Source: JAFGPL01 sp963781805 (GTDB lineage: Bacteria; Bacteroidota; Bacteroidia; Bacteroidales; UBA10428). Taken from it: a DNA stretch of 64,000 nucleotides. A program made the translations under genes and the position numbers. Location: the NCBI GenBank assembly GCA_963781805.1, contig CAWAHF010000004.1:5642001-5706000 (forward strand), written 5' to 3'. Each line of letters opens with the position of its first letter. Position 1 is the stretch's first letter. The notes under the pieces are model-generated. The model was not told where the DNA came from. It saw only the letters and a program-made list of their open reading frames with translations, and made no database searches. Of the stretch, positions 7,960 through 17,459 are shown piece by piece.

Positions 7960-8883
7960 ATGGATGAAATTATCAGGACAGAAAATTTAACCAAGCATTT
8001 TGGAAAGGTGCAGGCGGTTAAAAACCTTTCAATTAAAATAAAAAAGGGAGAAATCTATGGATTTCTGGGATTAAATGGCGCTGGAAAGACAACAACCATT
8101 CGAATGCTTTTGGGACTGATACAACCTACATCTGGTTTTTCATTACTCAAAGGTGAGAAAGTAAAACCAGGCAATACAGACATGTGGAGCAAAATCGGTT
8201 ACATGGTTGAAGTTCCTTATGCTTACCCTGAACTTACTGTCAGGGAAAATCTTGAAATCATCCGTCGCTTACGATTTCTTTCCGACAAAAAATCGGTTGA
8301 TAAAGTAATGGAAAAGCTTCAGTTAACGCAATATTCCTATCGAAAGGTAAAGCATCTTTCGCAGGGAAATGCCCAGCGTTTGGGACTTGCGAAAGCGCTG
8401 ATTCATCATCCTGAAATACTTTTACTTGATGAACCTGCCAACTCACTGGATCCGGCAGGAATTGTCGAGATTCGCGAACTTTTGCTTGATATGGCCGGGA
8501 ATATGGGTATCACCATTTTCATTTCGAGCCACATTCTGGGAGAGATTTCAAAATTTGCAAACCGTATCGGAATTATTCATGAGGGATTACTTGTGCAGGA
8601 ACTTGATAGCGTTCAACTTGACCAACTTTGTCAAAAGAAACTTCTTCTAAAAACAATTAACAACGAGAAAGCAATACAATTTTTAAAAAAGAGCAATTAT
8701 GCGGTCGTTGCTACTGATCATGGTATACTTGAAATTAAAGATGAGAATACCATTGCTCATCCGGATGAAATTGCGACAAAACTGGTTAAAGCCGGATTAC
8801 CACCAACCTTACTAAAAGTGGAAACTGAAGATTTGGAATCTTATTTTTTAAGAACAATCGGGATGAAAGGAGATCTACAATGA
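7960..8883 (+). CDS. ABC transporter ATP-binding protein
   Basis: A 307-residue ABC ATPase of the ABC-2 (drug/antibiotic export) type. Walker A is GLNGAGKT at residues 37-44, the signature is LSQGN at 133-137, and Walker B is ILLLDEP at 153-159 with D157/E158, followed by the D-loop NSLDPAG. The C-terminal ~90 residues form the extra domain usual in this subfamily. Its stop overlaps the start of the permease gene by four bases (ATGA), so the two are translationally coupled and should form one exporter. The upstream TetR operator suggests induction by a toxic or signalling compound; the substrate is unknown. Confidence 0.92.
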   Translation: MDEIIRTENLTKHFGKVQAVKNLSIKIKKGEIYGFLGLNGAGKTTTIRMLLGLIQPTSGFSLLKGEKVKPGNTDMWSKIGYMVEVPYAYPELTVRENLEIIRRLRFLSDKKSVDKVMEKLQLTQYSYRKVKHLSQGNAQRLGLAKALIHHPEILLLDEPANSLDPAGIVEIRELLLDMAGNMGITIFISSHILGEISKFANRIGIIHEGLLVQELDSVQLDQLCQKKLLLKTINNEKAIQFLKKSNYAVVATDHGILEIKDENTIAHPDEIATKLVKAGLPPTLLKVETEDLESYFLRTIGMKGDLQ

Positions 8884-9668
8884 AAAGTATTATGGCTACA
8901 CTCTGGGTTGAAAGTCACAAAATTCTCAAATCAAAAATCTTTTGGCTTTCGATTGTGTTTTTCTTATTTGTGGTATTCATGATGAGTTTGATAATGTTTG
9001 TTCAAAAATATCCTGAAATTTCCGGAAAACTTGGCATGGTTGGTACCAAAGCCATGATGTTAAGACTCGGGGATTCCAATTGGAACAACTATTTTGGTTT
9101 GTTATCTCAGGGTATTGCCGGTATTGGATTAGTGGGGTACGGATTTATAACATGCTGGATTTTTGGACGGGAATATTCTGATCATACGATCAAGGATATT
9201 CTTGCTTTACCTGTTTCACGTTCATACATTGTGTTGTCGAAACTTATTGTTACAGCGCTATGGTGCATGTTACTTTCGGTAATTTTTTTCATTTTCGGGA
9301 TATTTATGGGTAAAATAATAGGTATCAGCGGCTGGTCTGGTGATATCGTTTCCCAATTCGCCTATAAATTCACTGTCATTTCACTTTTATCCATTCTTCT
9401 TTGTACTCCGGTTGCCTTTTTTGCAAGTTATAGTCAGGGTTTTATGTTCCCAATGGGGTTTGTTATCCTTACAATGATTGCGGCAAATTTTACGGGACTG
9501 GTTGGATTGGGTCCCTATTTTCCATGGGCAATACCAGGTATCTTCAGCGCACCGGCGGGAGATGAGAGCATGCATCTGGGTATGATAAGTTACTTCATAC
9601 TTATATTTACAAGCATAGCTGGATATTTTGGTACTGTATTATGGTGGCGTTTTGCTGATCAAAAATAA
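8880..9668 (+). CDS. ABC-2 type transporter permease
   Basis: A 262-residue integral membrane protein with about six predicted helices: near residues 17-38, 75-95, 117-145, 165-183, 190-210 and 232-255. The segment FGREYSDHTIKDILALPVSR is the cytoplasmic coupling region typical of ABC-2 permeases (usually E-x-x-x-G-T-L). It overlaps the ATPase gene by four bases and is its partner, probably as a dimer. Regulation should follow the TetR gene upstream. Confidence 0.88.
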   Translation: MKSIMATLWVESHKILKSKIFWLSIVFFLFVVFMMSLIMFVQKYPEISGKLGMVGTKAMMLRLGDSNWNNYFGLLSQGIAGIGLVGYGFITCWIFGREYSDHTIKDILALPVSRSYIVLSKLIVTALWCMLLSVIFFIFGIFMGKIIGISGWSGDIVSQFAYKFTVISLLSILLCTPVAFFASYSQGFMFPMGFVILTMIAANFTGLVGLGPYFPWAIPGIFSAPAGDESMHLGMISYFILIFTSIAGYFGTVLWWRFADQK

Positions 9669-9992
9669 GCATTGCAGGATCACTTACTGTATTAAATATT
9701 TGCAAGGATTCTGTTTTGGCTTTAAAACTTTTAGTTAGGTCTTTCACAGACCTCCTGGTGTATCCTGGGGTTGGATGATGTCTTCGGTTTATTATAACGA
9801 AATTGATAGTACCCGCTTATTTTCTAAAGAAATAATTTTTTTAACATTGATGTAACTTAATTGTTTCTCTGACAGTTGGGATATCTGGTGCATATCCTAC
9901 CAGCCAGATACCTGTAATATTATTCCGATAAACTAAATGATAATATTGCATACATAAATATAATTCAATAATATTACAGGCTTCTTATATAA
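9669..9992. repeat. Gap with a perfect 14-bp inverted repeat before the CLC gene
   Basis: There is no gene in these 324 bases. CCTGTAATATTATT at 9911-9924 is repeated as its exact reverse complement AATAATATTACAGG at 9967-9980, 42 bases apart. The second copy ends 12 bases before the CLC start codon. A shorter hairpin, AGGTCT/AGACCT at 9737-9753, lies nearer the ABC genes but has no T-tract. The longer repeat could be a paired operator or a stem in the mRNA leader. Confidence 0.6.
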
Positions 9993-11768
9993 ATGAAACA
10001 AGTGAATGAGATATTAATAAAACTACTTGCCTGGCGAATCAAATATATAAACAACAAACAGTTTTTATACTTTCTTAGTTTGGTAATTGGCATTATTGCA
10101 GGATCCGGAGCCGTAATAATCAAGAGGAGTGTCAGATCCATACATAATTTGTTATATAATAATTTATCATTAGAACTTCATAGCTATTTGTATTTTATAG
10201 CGCCCATTTTTGGTATTTTGGCAACCATTATTTTTTGCAAGTATTTGATAAAGAGAAAGGTTCTGCATGGAATACCTACGGTTCTGTATTCTATCTCAAA
10301 GGCAAAGGGGATATTAAAAAGACATAATATGTACTCTTCAGTTGTGTCAAGCGCTTTAACAGTTGGTTTTGGTGGATCAGTTGGACTTGAAGGCCCAACT
10401 GTTGCAACCGGTGCCGCCTTTGGTTCAAATATCGGCAAATGGTTTAGCCTGGAACAAAAACAGGTACTTGTTTTGCTTGGGTGTGGCTGTTCGGGAGCAA
10501 TGGCTGCAATTTTTAAAGCGCCTATCGCAGGGGTGGTATTTGCTTTGGAAGTCATAATGCTTGATATCTCAATGTCATCTATTGTTCTGTTGCTCATTTC
10601 TTCGGCTACCGGAGCATTGACCTCCTATTTTTTTCTTGGACAAAATGTTCTTTATTCTTTTGCTATCCAGGAGAAATTTCAAATGGCCGATATCACTTAT
10701 TATTTAATGCTAGGCGTAGTATGTGGCTTTGTATCACTGTATTTTAACAAAATGTATATTTTTCTTACAAACAAATTTGAGAAAATACAATTATGGTACC
10801 ATAAACTCATTATTGGAGGCACCATCCTGGGACTCATTATATTTTTATTTCCTGCACTGTTCGGAGAAGGTTATGATACAATAAACCAGGGTCTTAGTGG
10901 TCATTTCGATTACCTTTTTAATGGTACTCTTTATTATAGATTTATTGATAATTATTTGGCTGTTATAATATTCCTGTTTCTCGTGATTTTTTTCAAAGTG
11001 ATTGCAACTACAATCACATTTGGTATCGGAGGGGTTGGAGGCATCTTTGCTCCTTCTCTTTTTGTAGGTGTAAATACAGGTTTATTGTTTACCAAAATAC
11101 TAGGTTATTTTAACATTCATCTCTCAGAACAAAATTTTGTGCTTGTGGCCATGGGAGGATTAATCTCTGGGGTAATACATGCTCCCCTTACCGCTATCTT
11201 TTTGATTGCTGAAATTACGAATGGATATGGCCTGTTTATGCCTCTAATGATAGTCTCAACAATATCTTATGCTACCATCAAAATCTTTTCATCCAGTTCA
11301 GTATACACTTTTCAGTTGGCTCAGCGGGGTGAACTTATTACTCATCACCGCGATAAATCCACGTTTATTTTAATGAATATTGATGATTTAATTGAATTAG
11401 ATTTTGAAAAAATCCATCCGGATTCAAAATTGAAAGATTTGGTTAATGCCGTTTCAAAATCAAAAAGAAACGTGTTTCCAATTGTTGCTGATGACGGTAC
11501 TATGGAAGGCATACTAACCCTGAATGATATTCGTAAATTTATGTTTCAGTATGAATTATGGGATAATACCTATGTGCGTGATTTAATGTATTTTCCGGAA
11601 GTTTATGTGAATTATGGCGATTCCTTGGGAGAAATTGCAGACAAAATTGAATCGTCGGGGAGGTATAATGTCCCGGTATTAAAGGATGGAAAATATTTGG
11701 GATTTGTTTCCAGGGCAAAGGTATTTTCCGAATATCGAAAACTGATTAAAAACTATTCAGACGAATAA
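9993..11768 (+). CDS. CLC-family chloride channel/transporter with C-terminal CBS pair
   Basis: A 591-residue CLC membrane protein. Selectivity-filter motifs are present: HGIP at 92-95 (GSGIP in E. coli ClcA), GLEGP at 131-135 with the gating glutamate E133, and a GIGGVGGIFAPSLF segment in the second half. The position of ClcA's internal proton glutamate (E203) is V187 here (FALEVI), the residue seen in channel-type CLCs. Two CBS domains follow the membrane part (about 455-510 and 528-585) and may sense nucleotides. It stands alone behind an inverted repeat. Anion identity and channel-versus-exchanger activity are inferred only. Confidence 0.9.
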   Translation: MKQVNEILIKLLAWRIKYINNKQFLYFLSLVIGIIAGSGAVIIKRSVRSIHNLLYNNLSLELHSYLYFIAPIFGILATIIFCKYLIKRKVLHGIPTVLYSISKAKGILKRHNMYSSVVSSALTVGFGGSVGLEGPTVATGAAFGSNIGKWFSLEQKQVLVLLGCGCSGAMAAIFKAPIAGVVFALEVIMLDISMSSIVLLLISSATGALTSYFFLGQNVLYSFAIQEKFQMADITYYLMLGVVCGFVSLYFNKMYIFLTNKFEKIQLWYHKLIIGGTILGLIIFLFPALFGEGYDTINQGLSGHFDYLFNGTLYYRFIDNYLAVIIFLFLVIFFKVIATTITFGIGGVGGIFAPSLFVGVNTGLLFTKILGYFNIHLSEQNFVLVAMGGLISGVIHAPLTAIFLIAEITNGYGLFMPLMIVSTISYATIKIFSSSSVYTFQLAQRGELITHHRDKSTFILMNIDDLIELDFEKIHPDSKLKDLVNAVSKSKRNVFPIVADDGTMEGILTLNDIRKFMFQYELWDNTYVRDLMYFPEVYVNYGDSLGEIADKIESSGRYNVPVLKDGKYLGFVSRAKVFSEYRKLIKNYSDE

Positions 11769-12220
11769 TTGGTTGCCGTGTAATTTATTTTCCAAATAAA
11801 TATATATATTTATCATTCTGAATTTTAACGCTATACGTTTTTGGCGTTTCTGAAAATATACGTAATATAATAAATTCAGAAAAAATGAATAATGCGAATT
11901 AAGGGTCGAAATCAAATAGTATGGACTTTATCTTTGTGAATCTTTGTGTTTTAGTGGACTTAGTGGCAAAAGGAAGATAGCCACAAAAGCACAAAGTCAC
12001 TAAGTACCACTAAGGCAGGTTTGCAAAATACTGATTACTAATGATATATTTTAATAAGTTTTAACCCTTAATTTGCATGAATATGTTAAAAATAGATTAT
12101 CCATATCTTAACTCAGGTGAGCTGTTTTCTCACCGGATATTTCCTGGTAGCAATTGAAAAGGACAGAGAATGCATTATCAAATATGACTGAAAAAGGTTT
12201 GATAGCATTTCGACTTTTTT
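11769..12220. repeat. Intergenic region with a CTTTGTG/CTTAGTGG inverted repeat
   Basis: These 452 bases lie between the convergent CLC and enolase-superfamily genes. Between about 11932 and 12016 is a long imperfect inverted repeat. The left side has CTTTGTG and TTAGTGG motifs, and the right side has CCACAAAAGCACAAAG and CCACTAAGG. A related but more degenerate motif string occurs near 38498-38562. Flanking sequence is AT-rich with TTCTGAATTT and AAATTCAGAA copies at about 11815 and 11871. I see no gene and no clear intrinsic terminator. Confidence 0.5.
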
Positions 12221-13477
12221 TCAAACTTTCACAACTTCATGCTTTTCAATAAATTCCGGATCAATAACAATACCCGAACCAGGTCCGGTGGGAACTTTAA
12301 TAACACCGTTTTCAATGATAAGGCTGGATGAATCACACGAGAAGGGTATTTCTTTGTTATTGCCTTTAAATTCATGATACGGGCCGGCATTGGGGATAGC
12401 CGAAACAAAGTGCATCATATAAAGATATCCCATTCCCCCGGAAATATGAGGAGTGCACTTTTTACCAAAAACATCAGCCATTCTGGCAACTTTCATCGAA
12501 CGAATCATTCCTCCGAAATAATACACATCGGGCTGGACAATTTGCAGGGCATTGTTGGCTGTCAACCATCGGAAAGCATGCATGCCCGATTCCTGTTCGC
12601 CACCGGCTATGGGAATGGTAAGCGCATCGGCAACCTGTTTTGTCTCTTCGTACCAGTCGAATGGTACAGGCTCCTCGAAATGCTCATAGTTATATTCCTG
12701 CAACAGTCTGCCAATCTTTATAGCCTCATCCACATTGTAAGAACCGTTGGAATCGGCAAACAAATGCATTTCATCTCCGAAGATTTTGCGTGCAAGGGGT
12801 ATTAATTTTTCAGATCTTCCCGGAGGATATTCCGGATGGCTCATTCTTCCGCCTACCTTGAATTTAATTGCTTTTGTATTCGATTCTGCCAATTGTTTAT
12901 GCAAATCTTCCAGTGTTTCTTCGGCCGAAATGTCCCGTTCGCTATTTGCCTGGTAAAAGGAAACCTCATGATTATGAATCTCTCCAATCAGTTGACCGAT
13001 TGATTTGTTAGCAATGTGTCCCAACATATCCAACATGGCAAATTCAATCGTTGCCAACGGAACCCACAATGCCAGGCTCTGGAACTTATAATTACTTTGA
13101 TATACATACACCTCTTCCAGCAGCGATTCCAATTCCAGTGCATCTTTCCCAATAAAATAAGGTTGCAGACGATTTACAAAAACAGGATAAAAAGATTTCA
13201 TCTGACTGTTATTTGAAACTGATATTCCTTCGGCGCCATCTTTTGAGCGTACACGACATAAAAAACTTTTATTATAACGAAGAAGTTCAAGCGTTTCAAT
13301 AATGACCGGAGATGAAAAAAGAGCTTTTTTCAGAACCGGTGTTTTAATAATCTCATCCAGTTTAGAATAATCCGGCACGGATTCTTCTGATTGCGATTTA
13401 ATGCACGAGACTAATGGAATGCCCGCAGCAACACTTCCTGCAATGGTTGTGGCAATAAAATTTCGTCTGGTAGTCAT
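12221..13477 (-). CDS. Tat-exported mandelate racemase/muconate lactonizing-type enolase-superfamily enzyme
   Basis: A 418-residue enolase-superfamily protein of the mandelate racemase subgroup. Active-site residues are all visible: K205-x-K207 (KFK), metal ligands D242, E268 and E294, and the D317/H344 dyad (QPD and CTPHISGG). Members racemise or dehydrate sugar acids, so an acid-sugar product of pectin lyase action is a plausible substrate. Unusually for this family it carries an export signal. TTRRNFI is a Tat motif, and LVSC (C25) is a lipobox, suggesting a periplasmic or membrane-anchored enzyme folded before export. Its start overlaps the next upstream gene by four bases, and it is the last gene of the five-gene pectin operon. 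Confidence 0.87.
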   Translation of the reverse strand: MTTRRNFIATTIAGSVAAGIPLVSCIKSQSEESVPDYSKLDEIIKTPVLKKALFSSPVIIETLELLRYNKSFLCRVRSKDGAEGISVSNNSQMKSFYPVFVNRLQPYFIGKDALELESLLEEVYVYQSNYKFQSLALWVPLATIEFAMLDMLGHIANKSIGQLIGEIHNHEVSFYQANSERDISAEETLEDLHKQLAESNTKAIKFKVGGRMSHPEYPPGRSEKLIPLARKIFGDEMHLFADSNGSYNVDEAIKIGRLLQEYNYEHFEEPVPFDWYEETKQVADALTIPIAGGEQESGMHAFRWLTANNALQIVQPDVYYFGGMIRSMKVARMADVFGKKCTPHISGGMGYLYMMHFVSAIPNAGPYHEFKGNNKEIPFSCDSSSLIIENGVIKVPTGPGSGIVIDPEFIEKHEVVKV

Positions 13478-14571
13478 AAAGTCGTTAGTTTATTTATCTT
13501 AAAAACAAAAGCCGATGAGGTCATGAATTTCCCTCCCTGTGTGGCTAGAAAAAGGTATGTCGGATGGCCATTTTCGATTAATAACTGAGGCCTTTCAAAT
13601 CTTCCGTATTTCGATAAATACGAAGGAGCAGCGGGTTGTTTAAAATAATGATCAGTATCAAAGTAGGCTATCAACGGTTCAGACCATTTTATTCCATCAT
13701 CAGATTCCATGTACAATCCGTAAGTATGGCCAAAGATACCCATGTCTCGCGATACAAGTCTGAATTTTCCATCTTCGTACCACACATAGGCATCTTCAAA
13801 TTGGGTATTATTTCCTCTGGATGAAAAATCAATTACCGGATTGCCTTTATATTTAATATAAGGTCCCTCAGGTTTATCAGCAATCGCCAGTCCGTATTTT
13901 CGGTTTCCCCTGATGTGAGGATCCGTATAATTATAGTACTCTTCAGCATTCCAGGATTTATAATAGAGCCAGTACTGTCCATTTGGATTTCGGACAAATG
14001 AAGGATTGGTAGTGCAAAAATTGTCCCAGGCGCCTGGTTCCGAACTTGGTTCCAGTAGGGGTTTATCAGGCCTATTCCAGGGGCCGTTAATTGATACTGA
14101 AGTAGCAAGTCCGATCCTTTTGGTATCCATCTTCCGGTTGGAGTTTCCCATATAAAACAGACAATATCTCCCGTCCACTTCCTTGATATGTGGGTTATGA
14201 CAGGTTGTACCATCCCAGAATCCTTCACCTCTTGGTGCTAACACTGTTTGTATGTATTTAAATTCAGATTCGGGAGAATCGGCAACGGCATGGACTATCT
14301 CGGATGAATTCAGCCAACCTCCCATCTTTTTCTCTGCTTTCCATCTGGAATAAAACACATGAATTTTACCATCCGGCGCCTTTATCGGGCTGGTTCCCCA
14401 GACATAATATCCATCGGTTTCAATTATTCGCCCCACAGGAACAAGTTGTTTACAGAAAGCTGAAATTTTTTCTTCCTGCTGAAGCATCAATGCAGGTTTC
14501 AAGATATTTTTGAGTCCGAGATAAATTGGAATTACAGAAGTATAGCCAAGAAACCTGCGTCGTGATAGCAT
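13474..14571 (-). CDS. Tat-exported five-bladed beta-propeller glycosidase (GH43-like)
   Basis: The 365-residue protein begins with a clear Tat signal (SRRRFLG, residues 3-9, then a hydrophobic stretch). The rest reads as repeated blades of a GH43/GH32-clan-type propeller: YYVWGTSPIKAPDGKIHVFY, CHNPHIKEVDGRYCLFYMG, NPSFVRNPNGQYWLYYK, QFEDAYVWYEDGKFRL. Acidic residues sit at blade starts, as in furanosidases and related glycosidases. The exact family and substrate are not certain. It lies four bases downstream of the GH106-like gene and overlaps the enolase-type gene, so it acts in the same operon, probably trimming side chains of rhamnogalacturonan-type oligosaccharides in the periplasm. Confidence 0.8.
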   Translation of the reverse strand: MLSRRRFLGYTSVIPIYLGLKNILKPALMLQQEEKISAFCKQLVPVGRIIETDGYYVWGTSPIKAPDGKIHVFYSRWKAEKKMGGWLNSSEIVHAVADSPESEFKYIQTVLAPRGEGFWDGTTCHNPHIKEVDGRYCLFYMGNSNRKMDTKRIGLATSVSINGPWNRPDKPLLEPSSEPGAWDNFCTTNPSFVRNPNGQYWLYYKSWNAEEYYNYTDPHIRGNRKYGLAIADKPEGPYIKYKGNPVIDFSSRGNNTQFEDAYVWYEDGKFRLVSRDMGIFGHTYGLYMESDDGIKWSEPLIAYFDTDHYFKQPAAPSYLSKYGRFERPQLLIENGHPTYLFLATQGGKFMTSSAFVFKINKLTTL

Positions 14572-14575
14572 TATT

Positions 14576-17437
14576 TTATTGAATTTTTAATTTATTGACA
14601 GGTACCAGTGTAACAGGACCTATCAAACCCGATTCCCTGGGGGGCCAGTTGGCAGCGGTAAATAATCCGTCAGCGCCCCTGTTTTCGCGCAACTTGCTTG
14701 GGAAATTAATGTTATAAAACTTTTTATATAGGATGCCTTCCTGATCCATATAAGCAATTCGGTTTGCCATAAGATTTGTAACATCGATTTCCAGTGTGTT
14801 TATCTTCAGCAATTGATCTGAGGCGATATATATTCTGAATGGTCCATAAATCAATGTTCCCAAATCTTTGCCATTGAGTTTAACCCGCGCGCTTTCTGCA
14901 ACTCTTCCAAAATCAAGATACCAGCCATCACATTTCAGTTTTGGTTTTTTAAATGAAATCTCATAGTTAGCTGTACCCGAAAACCGTTTGACTTCCTCGC
15001 CTCCAAATTCTGTCCACGATTTAAGTGAATCGGTATGAACTTCCTTTGGCAATTCAGGGCCGCCTTCGGTAAAAGACACATGCCAGGTGCCGGTAATAGC
15101 AATTGGTTGATCTTCTTTCCTGATGTAATTATAGGCTTCTGCATTTACCGGATTATCAAATGATTTCAAAATGCAGGATCCACCCTGTTCCAATTGCAGG
15201 TATACCTGTGTATTTCCATTTTTTGATAATTTTACAGCACCCATGCCACTTTTCTCAGTCATGGGGTCAAACAGGGCAATTGACCTGGCTTTAATCGTAA
15301 GAGGAATCCATCCGTCTACGGCCTTTTCTCCCCAGTTGGTAATGAAATAATAACTTCCGCCATCATAACTGCGTCTCACCGACTGTAATCCCTGATCAAT
15401 CATCGTTTCTCTCCTTATTTTTGCAAAAGCAAGTAATTTGTCGAGATCAGCTCCAATAAGAAAACAACCCGAACCTAACTCTGCCTTTTGTACATAAGGA
15501 TCATCAATGTTTTCAAATCTAAGATGCGATTTAAGTTCATTGAATTTTTTACGTCTTATTTCCAGATTCGAAAATCCCGGCACATCTGCAGGGAGCTGAT
15601 TTTGTACGATGATAGTAGCCCCGGATGTAGCAAGCTCAAACAGTTTTTTAAAGGTTTCCAAAGGCATGTATTTACACTCAGGCACAACTACGACTTGATA
15701 ATTTGTTCCCCCGCAATGCAGTTCATCATCCTGAAATTTAACAACATCAAATTGGTTATCAGAGATTAAATCGAATGCATATCCTTTTCTTAGTAATGTC
15801 TCGCCTACAGTTCGCGTGGTTGTTCCAAATCCTCCTCCCGGAAAATGCTGAAGCATCGATCTGCCGGGCTCAGAAATTTTATCGAAAAAATTAAAGTAGA
15901 GCAAAATATCATTGTCAGGTTTTCCATCCTGAAGAAATGACTGACAGTGTGCAACATAATTGTTGAGTTTTGAAAAGTCTTTCCACCAGGTATTTGTAAG
16001 TCCAAAATGTACCGAAGCATAAAACATCCATCCAGGCCAGGGTTCTGTTTGGGGTGAGAAAGTTGTACCATGATAAAATATATGATTTACCCCGCCAAGC
16101 ATTAACCTGTCCAGTGCAAATTTTACATCTCCCAGGGTGGAAAGAAAATGTTCGTTAAGCCATGTTGCGGATTCTGAAGATGTTAGTTGTTTTCCGGTGA
16201 CATGAGCGGCTGAAGATGCAAATTTGCATCGGAGGATGTCCTGGCCTTCGCATTCGGGGATATCGATAGCAGCATACAAATCCAGGATATTTGCAGGTGA
16301 TCCATGCGCCTGGTTTCGAATTATGGCACCTTTGCTATGTGCCCATTCACTCCACGCGGTTGTAAATTTTTCAAGCAGGAGTTCCGAAATGGTCCGCCTG
16401 AAATCACACAATACCCTGGAATGATTTTCTCCGGTGGTATCGTCTCCGAACAAGGCGGGTAAGCGGTTAAGCAAATCGTATCCTCTTCTGTTTGAAAATT
16501 CATTCAAAAAATCGGGAGTCCAGTCAGCTTCCCCGTTTGCATCATCCACCTCGTATGAATCGTTAAAGAAGGCTCTGAGCGAGCTGATATCTTTACCGGC
16601 GAGGGCATCATCAAATTTTTTCAAATAATCGGTAAGCGCCTGCTTTGAAAAATGATCGATAACATTACCTTCCCCTCCGGGACCTGCACGTTCAACCATC
16701 TTTCCGTGCCAACCAAGAAATAGAGCATAAAGGGTCCAGTTACCAGCAGGAGCTGTCCAGTTGAGCATTCCGGCAGAATCCACCTTATCTGTGAGATTAA
16801 GAATGGAACCGTTATCGGAATATGCCATCAATTCCTGGAGGGGTAAAGGTACAGGAAATCTGACCTGATCGAGTGCAAGGGATTGCAAATCTTTATTGGC
16901 GCTAATTGGTTCTTTCAGTTCATCGATGCTAACATTTCCATTAACTGATCTAACAATGGTTTTCTGAATGAAAAACACCGGTTCTTTCAAATTTTCACCG
17001 GTTTTGAGAGAATAAGTCTTATGCGCCAAATAATTACATGCATCATCCTGTGTTACCCAAGGTCCGCCAAAAGGCCATCCTGTTCCGGTAGCCATGTCAA
17101 TACCCAATCCTGTTTTTTCTCCTTCTTTCAATACAAACATCAGCTTTTCAACATATTCCGGTGATAGAAAATTGACAAACCTGTCTTCATATCCTTTTAC
17201 ACCATATATCGGAGTGATCTCCAAACCTCCTAATCCGGCATTTTTATATGCTTCCATAGCCGCCGACACCTCATTTTCGGGAAGTATATTTCCCATCCAC
17301 CACCATCGTGTCCAGGGTTTATTTTCCTGTTTAATCTCCGGCCATTCGAGCTGGGCGAATGTTATAGTTGAAATTATAATCAATCCAACCATCGTCCAAA
17401 AACATCTTAAAAACCGGTTAAAATGTATTTTATTCAT
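14576..17437 (-). CDS. GH106-like alpha-L-rhamnosidase
   Basis: A 953-residue secreted enzyme with a signal peptide (hydrophobic 14-28, then FAQLEW). The N-terminal catalytic region has features of GH106 rhamnosidases: PWTRWWWMGN at 41-50, GLGGLEITPIYG at 68-79, GTGWPFGGPWV at 118-128, FFNDSYEV at 290-297, and RNQAHGSPANILDLY at 374-388 followed by DIPECEGQD. The C-terminus is a galactose-binding-like beta domain (WYLDFGRVAESARVKLNG). It should release alpha-L-rhamnose from rhamnogalacturonan-type chains. In the operon it follows the PL22-like gene by 22 bases, and the first gene encodes a rhamnose mutarotase, which fits. Confidence 0.88.
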   Translation of the reverse strand: MNKIHFNRFLRCFWTMVGLIIISTITFAQLEWPEIKQENKPWTRWWWMGNILPENEVSAAMEAYKNAGLGGLEITPIYGVKGYEDRFVNFLSPEYVEKLMFVLKEGEKTGLGIDMATGTGWPFGGPWVTQDDACNYLAHKTYSLKTGENLKEPVFFIQKTIVRSVNGNVSIDELKEPISANKDLQSLALDQVRFPVPLPLQELMAYSDNGSILNLTDKVDSAGMLNWTAPAGNWTLYALFLGWHGKMVERAGPGGEGNVIDHFSKQALTDYLKKFDDALAGKDISSLRAFFNDSYEVDDANGEADWTPDFLNEFSNRRGYDLLNRLPALFGDDTTGENHSRVLCDFRRTISELLLEKFTTAWSEWAHSKGAIIRNQAHGSPANILDLYAAIDIPECEGQDILRCKFASSAAHVTGKQLTSSESATWLNEHFLSTLGDVKFALDRLMLGGVNHIFYHGTTFSPQTEPWPGWMFYASVHFGLTNTWWKDFSKLNNYVAHCQSFLQDGKPDNDILLYFNFFDKISEPGRSMLQHFPGGGFGTTTRTVGETLLRKGYAFDLISDNQFDVVKFQDDELHCGGTNYQVVVVPECKYMPLETFKKLFELATSGATIIVQNQLPADVPGFSNLEIRRKKFNELKSHLRFENIDDPYVQKAELGSGCFLIGADLDKLLAFAKIRRETMIDQGLQSVRRSYDGGSYYFITNWGEKAVDGWIPLTIKARSIALFDPMTEKSGMGAVKLSKNGNTQVYLQLEQGGSCILKSFDNPVNAEAYNYIRKEDQPIAITGTWHVSFTEGGPELPKEVHTDSLKSWTEFGGEEVKRFSGTANYEISFKKPKLKCDGWYLDFGRVAESARVKLNGKDLGTLIYGPFRIYIASDQLLKINTLEIDVTNLMANRIAYMDQEGILYKKFYNINFPSKLRENRGADGLFTAANWPPRESGLIGPVTLVPVNKLKIQ

Positions 17438-17459
17438 TATAAGATTACTGTTGTTAGTA

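Noticed and set aside
9737..9753. AGGTCT/AGACCT hairpin after the ABC permease gene
   Set aside because: The stem is perfect but short and no T-tract follows, so it is not called a terminator.
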